This document shows positions 1-6,186 of a stretch of DNA of 6,872 bases, in pieces. Position 1 is the first letter of the stretch. Each line of letters starts with the position of its first letter. A program made the position numbers and the translations under genes. Origin of the DNA: Deltaproteobacteria bacterium. Lineage in GTDB: Bacteria; Myxococcota; XYA12-FULL-58-9; JAUUZB01. Below the pieces are notes generated by a model. It had not been told where the DNA came from. It saw only the letters and a program-made list of their open reading frames with translations, and made no database searches. The stretch lies in NCBI GenBank assembly GCA_030590185.1, contig JAUUZB010000203.1, forward strand, positions 1 through 6,872. Reading direction: 5' to 3'.

Positions 1-1916
1 ACCGTGGCGCAGTCATCGGCGCAGCTCGCCGGGGTCTCGGTGCCGTTGCAGCAGCCATCACCGCACAGGTCGCCGCAATCATCCACACAGTCGCAGCTAG
101 TCTCGGCGCCGTTGCAACAGGTGTCCCCGCACACGGCGCCGCAATCAGCCGCACAGTCGCAGGTGTTCTCGCCGGTACCGCAACACCCGTCCCCACAGGT
201 CGTCGCGCCGCAGTCGCCGGGGCAGGTACAGCTATCCTCGGCGGTCGTCGGGCAGCAGATGCCGTCCCCGCAGCCCCCCGCCCCGCAGTCGGCGGCACAG
301 GTACAGGTGTCCTCGGTGCCGTTGCACACGACATCGCCGCAGACCGTGCCGCAGTCCCCTGGGCAATCCACCGAGGTCTCGGTGCCGTTGCAGCACCCGT
401 CCCCACAGATCGCGCCGCAGTCGGCGGCGCAGGTGCAGGTGGTCTCAGCCGCGCCGCAGCAGCCATCCCCGCAGGTGGTGGCACCGCAGTCGCCGGGACA
501 ACCGCAAGCATCCTCGCCCTCGGCGGTGCAGCACACCGAGTCGCCACAGGCGCCCGCGCCGCAGTCGCTGACGCAGTTGCAGGTGTCCTCGGCCCCGTTG
601 CAGACCGTGTCTCCGCAGACGGTCCCGCAATCTTCCGAGCAGGTCACCGAGCTCTCCCCATCGTTGCAGCAACCATCGCCGCAGAGTCCGCCGCAATCGG
701 CGACGCAGGAGCAGGTACTCTCGGTCGCCCCGCAGCAGCCATCGCCGCAGGTCGTGGCGCCGCAATCTACCGGGCAGGCGCAAGAGTCCTCGCCCTCGGC
801 GGCACAACAGCTCCCGTCTCCGCAGGTTCCACCGGCGCAGTCGGCGGGGCAGTTGCATCCGTTCTCCGCACCTTCGCAGGTGCCGTCCGAGCAGACGGTG
901 CCGCAGTCGTCAAAGCAACCCGTGGCATCCTCGGTACCGTTGCAGCAGCCATCACCGCACACCTGTCCACAATCACCGACGCAGCCACAGCTATCCTCCC
1001 CGCCGTTGCAGCAGCCGTCGTTGCAGGTCGCGCCACAATCGAGGGCGCAGCTACAGGATGTTTCGACGCCGGCGCAGCAGCCATCCCCGCAGGTCGTCGC
1101 GCAGTCCAGTGGACAGGAGCAGGGCGTCTCGGCCAAGGCCGGACAACACACCCCGTCGCCGCAGGTGGCGGCACCGCAGTCGGCGGCGCAGTTGCAGCGC
1201 GTCTCCTCGCCGTTACAAGCGGTGTCGCCGCACACGGTCCCGCAATCGTCGGAGCAGCTCGCCGATGACTCGGCGCCGTTGCACACGCCGTCGCCGCACT
1301 CGGCGCCACAATCCCCCGGACAGGAATCCGACGCCTCCGTCCCCCCGCAGCAGCCGTCGCCGCAGGTGGTCGATCCACAATCCAGCGGGCAGTCACAGGC
1401 GTTCTCGCCGGCCGTCGTGCAGCAGGTGCCGTCCCCGCAGGCGTCGGTCGTGCAGTCGCCGGGACAGGCGCACGCATCCTCGGTGCCGTTGCACACCCCA
1501 TCCCCACAGTCGCTGCCGCAGTCGGCAGGACAGACCGCGGTGGTCTCCCCTCCCCCACAGCACCCGTCGCCGCAAAGGTCGCCGCAATCACCGGCGCAGT
1601 TGCAGGTGTTCTCGGAGCCGCCACAGCACCCGTCGCCGCAGGTGGTGTTGCCACAGTCCTGCGCGCAGCTGCAGGCGGTCTCGGTGCCGTTGCAGGCGCC
1701 ATCCCCACACCGGGTGCCACAGTCGTCCGGACAGCTGGTGGTGCTCTCGCCCCCCATGCAACAGCCGTCGCCGCAGATGATGCCGCAGTCCTCCTCACAG
1801 GTGCAGCCGGTCTCGCTACCACCGCAGCAGCCGTCGCCGCAGGTGGTCGCTCCGCAGTCGGCGGGGCAGGTGCATGGGTCTTCGCTAAAGGCCGCCTCGC
1901 ATTCGGCGTTACCGCA
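1..1916 (-). repeat. Tandem cysteine-rich coding repeats with a 276-nt higher-order period
   Basis: There are 28 consecutive units inside the lipoprotein gene. Four types recur in order. B is 24-25 aa with the CC shifted by one residue. C is 22 aa with six Cys. D is 22 aa and lacks the Cys at position 13. A is 23 aa and lacks the first Cys of the CC pair. Super-repeat boundaries are 1916-1641 (BCDA), 1640-1440 (CDA only), 1439-1164 (BCDA, degenerate), 1163-825 (BCCDA), 824-549 (BCDA), 548-273 (BCDA) and 272-1 (BCCD, continuing off the window). Standard super-repeats are exactly 276 nt (92 codons). Some DNA identity is shared between distant copies, for example 25 identical bases at 43-67 and 937-961. 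Most copies differ at synonymous sites, so the array is not freshly duplicated throughout. Confidence 0.93.
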
Positions 1917-2447
1917 CCGGGTGCAAACGCTTGGCTCACCGGAGCAGCTCCAACCGCCTTCGACCACGCAGATGGCCGCGCAACCGTCAGCGTCGACCTG
2001 GTTGCCGTCGTCGCAATCCTCCACCGCCGAGGTCACGATCCCATCGCCGCACTCGGCGGCGTCCCCCAACACGACCCGAACCTCCACGAGCTCCCCCGCC
2101 ACCAGGGTCACTTCCTTGATGCCCGACGCCACGACCAACTCGCTCGACAGCCCATCAACCCGTACACCCAGGACGCTGCCGGCCAGATCGTCGTTGAGCA
2201 CGATCACCACGTTCTCCTCGGCCTCCAGAGAACGCGGCGTATCCGGCACGACCACCGGCACGAACGCCGATTCACCGGCGAGGATCCCGATGACGGAGAT
2301 TTGGTCGAGATCGAGCCCGGCGTCGTGGGCGACGGTCAGGTCGATCCCGGTCAGGTCCCCCTCGACCACGGTGCGCTCGCAACCGACCGCGGCCAGCGCC
2401 CAGCACAGGGGTAGCAACGCTAGCCGACGTTTGTGTGATGTTGTCAT
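1..2447 (-). CDS. Giant cysteine-rich repeat lipoprotein with DUF4215-type module (3' end outside window)
   Basis: The frame is open from ATG 2447 to the window edge: 815 codons are visible and no stop is seen. A GAGGG ribosome site (2453-2457) lies 5 nt before the ATG. Residues 1-22 form a lipoprotein signal: KRR at 6-8, a hydrophobic core, then AAVG before Cys23. Lipidation and surface location are therefore inferred. Residues 24-132 look strand-rich and match no family I recognise. Residues 133-175 carry the DUF4215/myxobacterial disulfide-rich pattern (CGDG, EDCDDGN, DGC, GWSC, PSVC). From residue 178 to the edge there are 28 units of 21-25 residues, consensus CGDGxCxGxExxCxCxxDCG, with about 152 Cys in 638 residues. 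The array has only two Arg, no Lys or His, and almost no aromatics. The gene follows the TPR gene by 18 nt, so the two are probably cotranscribed. The function is unknown. A rigid disulfide-linked stalk or adhesin is plausible, and metal binding is an alternative. The reading frame is certain; the role is not. Confidence 0.93.
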   Translation of the reverse strand, partial: MTTSHKRRLALLPLCWALAAVGCERTVVEGDLTGIDLTVAHDAGLDLDQISVIGILAGESAFVPVVVPDTPRSLEAEENVVIVLNDDLAGSVLGVRVDGLSSELVVASGIKEVTLVAGELVEVRVVLGDAAECGDGIVTSAVEDCDDGNQVDADGCAAICVVEGGWSCSGEPSVCTRCGNAECEAAFSEDPCTCPADCGATTCGDGCCGGSETGCTCEEDCGIICGDGCCMGGESTTSCPDDCGTRCGDGACNGTETACSCAQDCGNTTCGDGCCGGSENTCNCAGDCGDLCGDGCCGGGETTAVCPADCGSDCGDGVCNGTEDACACPGDCTTDACGDGTCCTTAGENACDCPLDCGSTTCGDGCCGGTEASDSCPGDCGAECGDGVCNGAESSASCSDDCGTVCGDTACNGEETRCNCAADCGAATCGDGVCCPALAETPCSCPLDCATTCGDGCCAGVETSCSCALDCGATCNDGCCNGGEDSCGCVGDCGQVCGDGCCNGTEDATGCFDDCGTVCSDGTCEGAENGCNCPADCAGGTCGDGSCCAAEGEDSCACPVDCGATTCGDGCCGATESTCSCVADCGGLCGDGCCNDGESSVTCSEDCGTVCGDTVCNGAEDTCNCVSDCGAGACGDSVCCTAEGEDACGCPGDCGATTCGDGCCGAAETTCTCAADCGAICGDGCCNGTETSVDCPGDCGTVCGDVVCNGTEDTCTCAADCGAGGCGDGICCPTTAEDSCTCPGDCGATTCGDGCCGTGENTCDCAADCGAVCGDTCCNGAETSCDCVDDCGDLCGDGCCNGTETPASCADDCAT

Positions 2448-2465
2448 GGTGTCCCTCGGTTGCCG

Positions 2466-3584
2466 TCAACGGCGATCCACGACCCCCATGGAGCCGCTGG
2501 GCAGTACGACGGTGGCGGGCTGTCCAAAGGTGACGCCGAGCGCCACGCCGGTGCCGGCTAAGACCGCGGCACCCCCGATCGCGGTCCAGAACCACCAGCG
2601 CTCGTATACCGCTGGGCTCTCTTCGACCTTTAATGATGTTGATCCAGAGGGGGACCCGCCGCCGAGCGTGGGGCTGGTAGCGGCCAGAGTCTCTACCTCG
2701 GCGGGCGCGTCGAGCTGCTCGTCGCCGGGGGCGGCTGGCTCAGGATCGGACCCTGGGCTCGCCGCGGCGACATCGTTCTCCTCCGCGGCCTGCTGCGCCG
2801 CCAGAGCCTCACGGGCTCGAGCGAGACGTTTTTCGGCCTCGGCGAAGCGGTCAGAATCCGGCCGCTTCGCCATGAAGCCCTCGAAGTAAAACATCGCCCC
2901 CTCGTGGTTCCCCAGGGCGCTGTGGCATTGGGCCATGAGAAACAACAGCTCGGCCAGGGGCTCTACCTCGTAAGCGCGGGTGAGAGCTTCGAGGGCCTGC
3001 TGGTGCTCGCCCTTGGCCAGGTGCTTGGCGGTTAGGCCGATGTCTTGCTTGGCGGCTCCGGCCACCGCGTTGATGCGGTCGGCAAACATCAGGCGGGCGA
3101 AGGTCTCGACCGGGGTGGTCTCGATGATCTGTTCGCAGGTCTGCGCCTTGCGGCTCGGCTTGAGCACGAGGGGAACGTCGACGCTACCGAAGCGGGCCGG
3201 CCCGTTGCCGTTCTCATCGTAGGCCTCGATAAAATACTCGACCCGGCCACGCAGGTGATTACCCCGGAGCACCGCAGTGAAGTCATCGGTCCCAGGGACT
3301 CGGGCGAAGGGAGCGGCCCGCCAATTCGGATGCCCCTTGCGGCGGTACATCACCTTGGGATCAAAGATCGCCGAGTCATCGAAGAAGCGCGCCATGACCT
3401 CGAACTTGCGGCCCTTCTTGTAGAAGTCGCACGGCTCGTGAACGATTTGCGGCGGCTTGGTGTCCTCGACGGGAGCGTCGTCAGTCTGGGCGCGGGCCGG
3501 CCGGCTCGACAGGACCCCAACGCACAGCGCCCCTACCAACCCCAGGTGGGCCCAGAGGAACCCCCAGTTGCCCCGACAATCCAC
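2466..3584 (-). CDS. Secreted TPR protein with N-terminal beta domain and C-terminal membrane anchor
   Basis: The protein is 372 aa. I chose GTG 3584 as the start because AGGAGG (3591-3596) sits 6 nt before it and the next residues form a clean signal peptide (hydrophobic core 9-25, ARA then Gln33 at the cleavage site). An in-frame ATG at 3680 lies upstream of the likely promoter. Residues 44-142 look like an Ig-like beta domain of a type common in myxobacterial envelope proteins (YRRKG at 80-84, VEYFIEAYDENGNGPA at 115-130). Residues 181-246 hold about two TPR-like helical hairpins (KGEHQQALEALTRAYEVEP, ALGNHEGAMFYFEGFM). A charged coiled stretch follows to about 265, then an Ala/Glu/Pro/Ser linker to about 325. 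YERWWFW and a hydrophobic span at 331-353 form a membrane anchor. It is probably a periplasmic protein-protein interaction scaffold. The cysteine-rich lipoprotein begins 18 nt downstream and is a candidate partner. No enzymatic motif is seen. Confidence 0.88.
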   Translation of the reverse strand: MDCRGNWGFLWAHLGLVGALCVGVLSSRPARAQTDDAPVEDTKPPQIVHEPCDFYKKGRKFEVMARFFDDSAIFDPKVMYRRKGHPNWRAAPFARVPGTDDFTAVLRGNHLRGRVEYFIEAYDENGNGPARFGSVDVPLVLKPSRKAQTCEQIIETTPVETFARLMFADRINAVAGAAKQDIGLTAKHLAKGEHQQALEALTRAYEVEPLAELLFLMAQCHSALGNHEGAMFYFEGFMAKRPDSDRFAEAEKRLARAREALAAQQAAEENDVAAASPGSDPEPAAPGDEQLDAPAEVETLAATSPTLGGGSPSGSTSLKVEESPAVYERWWFWTAIGGAAVLAGTGVALGVTFGQPATVVLPSGSMGVVDRR

Positions 3585-3590
3585 AGAGCG

Positions 3591-3596
3591 CCTCCT
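3591..3596 (-). promoter_or_regulatory. Strong ribosome binding site that decides the TPR gene start
   Basis: AGGAGG on the minus strand lies 6 nt before GTG 3584. It is the best Shine-Dalgarno match in the region and favours this GTG over the in-frame ATG at 3680. Confidence 0.75.
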
Positions 3597-3642
3597 CAGC
3601 GACGAAAACACCGGCCGTGCCCCACGGCGGGGTCGCAGTGCA

Positions 3643-3671
3643 AGGATAGCCGAATATCCCAAAACGGGCAA
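3643..3671 (-). promoter_or_regulatory. Sigma70-like promoter for the TPR/cysteine-rich lipoprotein pair
   Basis: Minus strand: TTGCCC (3671-3666, 4/6 to TTGACA), a 17-nt spacer, then TATCCT (3648-3643, 4/6 to TATAAT). It lies in a locally AT-richer patch of an otherwise very GC-rich sequence. Transcription would begin near 3636, leaving about 50 nt of leader before GTG 3584. Position, spacing and local composition agree with the start chosen for the TPR gene. This is a consensus match only. Confidence 0.5.
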
Positions 3672-3722
3672 AACGATCATGATTCCATCCCTGTGGGTGA
3701 AAACCGGGTCGCCGCGCCGGGC

Positions 3723-3753
3723 GAGGCGGCTAGCGCGGACCGGCTAGGGCCTC
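3723..3753 (-). terminator. GC-rich stem-loop after the SDR gene, possible terminator
   Basis: The outer arms GAGGC/GCCTC (3723-3727 and 3749-3753) and inner arms CTAGC/GCTAG (3730-3734 and 3743-3747) form two 5-bp stems. A 2x1 internal loop separates them and the terminal loop is 8 nt. The structure starts 22 nt past the SDR stop. No U-tract follows directly, so intrinsic termination is uncertain. Confidence 0.3.
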
Positions 3754-3774
3754 TCAGCCCGCCCGTCGCCCTCC

Positions 3775-4527
3775 TCAGAAACCAATCCGCCGCATGATCG
3801 GCCGCGGCAGGTGACGGATCACCTGCATCACCATCCGCCACGGCGACGGCGTATAGAGCACGGGCGTGCCCCGATCGATCGCCTCGAGGACCTCGGCCGC
3901 GACCCGATCCGGTTCGCCGGCAAAGGGCGGCGGCTTGAGCCCGGCGGTCATGCCGGTCTTGACGAAGCCAGGCTTGACGCAAACCGTCTTGAGGCCCTGG
4001 CTGCGGAACTTGTGGTCGAGGCCCTCGAGGTAACGCGACAGTCCCCCCTTGCCCGCGCCGTAGATGATCACCGGCTTGCGGCCGCGGTCGCCAGCCACCG
4101 AGCTGAACACGCACAGGGTGCCGCCGATCGGATCCCCCGGCCTCTTCGGCGCCAACAGGCGTTTGCGTGCCTCCTCACAGAACAGGATCGTGTTGGTGAA
4201 GTTGACGGTCAACAGGCGCCGCGTCAGGTCGATGTCCGCCTCTAGCTCCTCCTGGGTGGCGAACAGGGCGGCGGTTTGCACCACCGTGTCGAAGCCACCG
4301 AGCGCCTCGTCCGCCGCGTCGAGGGCTGGACCCAGGGTCGCCGGCTTTTCGAGATCGCACTTGGCAAAGCCGACCTTTCCCCCGGAGCGCGCTTCGAGAT
4401 CAGCGGCACTCTTCTTGAGCTCGGCGACCGGGATGCCGAGCAGGAAGATCGAATCGCCGCGCGCCGCCATCAAGCGGGCGAGGGAGCGGCCCATGCCGCT
4501 GGTGGCGCCGAGGATCACAGCTTTCAT
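3775..4527 (-). CDS. Short-chain dehydrogenase/reductase, DprE2-like
   Basis: This is a complete 250-aa protein, the usual length for a classical SDR. ATG 4527 is preceded by GGAGG (4535-4539) at 7 nt. The Rossmann nucleotide motif is GATSGMG (7-13). Asp58 is the likely adenine contact, Asn109 the structural Asn, and Ser143/Tyr156/Lys160 (YGAGK) the catalytic set with the usual 13-residue Ser-Tyr spacing. PG at 186-187 follows. The stretch from KPGFVKTGMTAGLK to the end, especially VMQVIRHLPRPIMRR, resembles from memory the C-terminus of mycobacterial DprE2. That enzyme is the NADH-dependent reductase of decaprenylphosphoryl-2-keto-ribose to decaprenylphosphoryl-arabinose. An NAD(P)H-dependent ketoreductase, perhaps acting on a lipid-linked sugar, is inferred. 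No DprE1 or prenyltransferase is in the window, so the substrate is open. The gene is flanked by 172 and 190 nt and appears to be its own transcription unit or loosely linked to its neighbours. Confidence 0.92.
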   Translation of the reverse strand: MKAVILGATSGMGRSLARLMAARGDSIFLLGIPVAELKKSAADLEARSGGKVGFAKCDLEKPATLGPALDAADEALGGFDTVVQTAALFATQEELEADIDLTRRLLTVNFTNTILFCEEARKRLLAPKRPGDPIGGTLCVFSSVAGDRGRKPVIIYGAGKGGLSRYLEGLDHKFRSQGLKTVCVKPGFVKTGMTAGLKPPPFAGEPDRVAAEVLEAIDRGTPVLYTPSPWRMVMQVIRHLPRPIMRRIGF

Positions 4528-4699
4528 GGCGAGGCCTCCAGGTTGGGCGTGTGGCGAGCTGGGTGACGCGTTGGGAGTCCTTCCAGCCGTCGGTCGGCTC
4601 TAGCCTGTTTTTCTGGGCGGGTCCAATGGCCCTCGGAGCGCTACGAGCCAGAGCGCAGCCCAGGCCCGCTGCTCACGAGCCCCTTGAAGCGCCAGGCGC
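4528..4699. other. Intergenic region upstream of the SDR gene
   Basis: These 172 nt separate the YkgJ-type gene from the SDR gene. The only clear signal is the SDR ribosome site GGAGG (4535-4539, minus strand). A 13-bp perfect palindrome (4688-4700) abuts the upstream stop codon but has only a 1-nt centre. A weak promoter-like pair (about 4597-4626) is not convincing. No ORF with gene-like features was seen. Confidence 0.6.
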
Positions 4700-6175
4700 T
4701 CAGCCGCCGAGCCCATCGACGTAGTCGCACAACCCATGCCCCCGCATCATCGCCTCCACCAGAGCCAGCGGGTGCTCGGTGCGCAGGTCATGGCGTTCCT
4801 CCTCGGTCACAAACGACGTAAACGCCCGGGCGACCAGCAGGCGCACCGCCAGATCGCGCAGCGCATCAGCGAGCGGAACACCGCGCACCACCCGGTGCCC
4901 ATGCACCAGCGCCCGGAGGTAGAAGCGCTCCACCTCCGGCTCCGGCGCCGGATCGCGCAACAACGCCTCGAGCACCCCCGGGGCGCCGAGACCGGCGGCG
5001 ACCCGCGCCACCCAAACGGTGCCGCGACGGGCTACGTCCTGTTCGCTGCGCCACTGGGCGTCCCAACCGGCGAGCTCGGTGGCGGTGTCGGCGAGGGCCG
5101 CGAGCCAGGGGTGCAGGACCGCGGCGTCGAGGGGCGTCGGGCTGACCAGGGTGTCGGCGGTCGGCTTTGCGTCGAGGCCGTCGCGATCGCTCGTGGTCGC
5201 TAGCGACCATAGGAGCGCGGGCACGTCGGTCGTCGTCAGGCTCGCCACCACCGCCCGCGACCATTCCCGCAGCTGCGCTCGACTCGCCACCCGCCCCCCA
5301 CCGAGCTCGATGTCGGGCGGCAGGCTCGCGACGTAGACCGTGGGTGACAGTTCGCTGCGGCGGGTGGCCCCGGCGGGAACGAGCGGCTCGCCCCCGCTCT
5401 GACCGATGCTCCTGATCACGCAGGCACATTCGATCGAGGTGGAGACCCGTACGACCTCACCGTCGTCGACGAAGGTGCGGGGGTACAGGGAGCAGCCGAA
5501 GGGTTTGGCCTCGCTGCCCGCGGCGGCGTGGATGAGGCAGCGGCCGCCTTCCCCACCATCTGCACCCTCGCCCAACTCGTGAAAGGCGCAGCGGCCATCG
5601 ACCATCGCCACGGTCAGGGCGCCATCGGTGTAGACGCCGCGCTCTGGCATGAACATCTGGCTCTGGCGCTCGCCGCAACCGTGGTGCTCCGGCAGATGGG
5701 CGCGGGCACGGCTGGCTTCGAGTTGCGAAAAGATGATCGTGCCGTAGCGTCGGCAGCAGGTGCCGAGGTTGTCGCAGGTGAAGCTGTAGCCCGGCAGGGG
5801 GTCGAGGGGAGGGTCAACGACCGACGCGGCGGTCTCGGTGGCCTCGGTGGTCTCCCACGCCAGTGCCGACGACGCGAGACCCGCGACCTCGGGCGGTCCC
5901 GACACGATCAGTCCAACCTCGTTGAGCTGCGCCAGAAAGTCCTCGAGCACCTCGGCGCTGGCCTCCGCACCGGCGCGGGTCGCGGCGAGTCGGATCCCCT
6001 CGATATCCCGGGTGCCGTCGGCGCAGGCGAGCATGCGCCAGGCACGTTCGTCCAGACAGATAACCCCACCGCCGGCCAGATCGTGCAGGGCGATCACCAC
6101 CTGCCCGTCCACCAGATGCCGGCGCGGGAGCGCACGCTCCGCCAGCCGCGGCCGCTCGGGGAGCTCCTTGGCCAC
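4700..6175 (-). CDS. PqqD-like domain fused to YkgJ-family cysteine-cluster protein
   Basis: The protein is 491 aa from GTG 6175, preceded by GGAG at 5 nt and starting 11 nt after the lgt stop. The frame is open further up to 6298, but that part is a low-complexity Glu/Lys/Gly stretch lying over the lgt 3' end. Residues about 10-92 fit a PqqD-like winged-helix pattern (VVIALHDLAGGGVICLDERAW, a DGTRDIEGI segment, then LEDFLAQLNEVGLI). After an acidic linker comes a YkgJ-type cluster: Cys134, Cys140-Cys141 (TCDNLGTCCRRYG), Cys196, Cys213, Cys228 (KPFGCSLYP), and Cys250/Cys252 (ECAC). This family is thought to bind zinc or an iron-sulfur centre and includes the flagellin lysine N-methylase FliB. 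Residues about 260-491 are mostly helical and unrecognised. There is no signal peptide, so it is probably cytoplasmic. A protein-modifying or metal-handling role is inferred; the substrate is unknown. Confidence 0.87.
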   Translation of the reverse strand: MAKELPERPRLAERALPRRHLVDGQVVIALHDLAGGGVICLDERAWRMLACADGTRDIEGIRLAATRAGAEASAEVLEDFLAQLNEVGLIVSGPPEVAGLASSALAWETTEATETAASVVDPPLDPLPGYSFTCDNLGTCCRRYGTIIFSQLEASRARAHLPEHHGCGERQSQMFMPERGVYTDGALTVAMVDGRCAFHELGEGADGGEGGRCLIHAAAGSEAKPFGCSLYPRTFVDDGEVVRVSTSIECACVIRSIGQSGGEPLVPAGATRRSELSPTVYVASLPPDIELGGGRVASRAQLREWSRAVVASLTTTDVPALLWSLATTSDRDGLDAKPTADTLVSPTPLDAAVLHPWLAALADTATELAGWDAQWRSEQDVARRGTVWVARVAAGLGAPGVLEALLRDPAPEPEVERFYLRALVHGHRVVRGVPLADALRDLAVRLLVARAFTSFVTEEERHDLRTEHPLALVEAMMRGHGLCDYVDGLGG

Positions 6176-6186
6176 GCCCTCTCCGC
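6176..6186 (-). promoter_or_regulatory. Ribosome binding site in the lgt-ykgJ junction
   Basis: The whole 11-nt gap between the lgt stop (6187-6189) and GTG 6175 reads GCGGAGAGGGC on the minus strand. It supplies GGAG at 5 nt, supporting this start and tight coupling of the two genes. Confidence 0.5.

Noticed and set aside
1..1916. Regular spaced repeats as a possible CRISPR array or noncoding satellite
   Set aside because: The repeat period is a multiple of three, units are degenerate at third positions, and the frame is open throughout, so these are protein repeats.
767..1939. A 390-codon Ala/Pro/Arg-rich open frame on the minus strand
   Set aside because: It is an out-of-frame shadow of the cysteine-rich repeat gene, with a composition typical of a shifted frame in GC-rich repeats.
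4..2889. A 961-codon open frame on the plus strand with Pro/Gln/Ser repeats (PSPQ-type)
   Set aside because: It is antisense to the lipoprotein gene and part of the TPR gene. Its repeats mirror the CGDGCC-type codons. The sense strand shows a lipoprotein signal, a DUF4215 consensus, a ribosome site and operon spacing, while the plus frame has no such evidence and becomes random past the repeats.
3811..4603. Overlapping plus-strand open frames opposite the SDR gene
   Set aside because: They lack ribosome sites and family motifs, while the minus-strand SDR has a full set of catalytic residues.
4597..4626. Promoter-like pair before the SDR gene (TTGGAC, 18 nt, TAGAGC on the minus strand)
   Set aside because: Each hexamer matches the consensus at only 3 of 6 positions; in GC-rich DNA this is not enough to call.
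4688..4700. A 13-bp perfect palindrome (AGCGCC A GGCGCT) at the stop of the YkgJ-type gene as a terminator
   Set aside because: The centre is a single base, so the hairpin would lose inner pairs, and no U-tract follows. It may simply be chance in GC-rich DNA.
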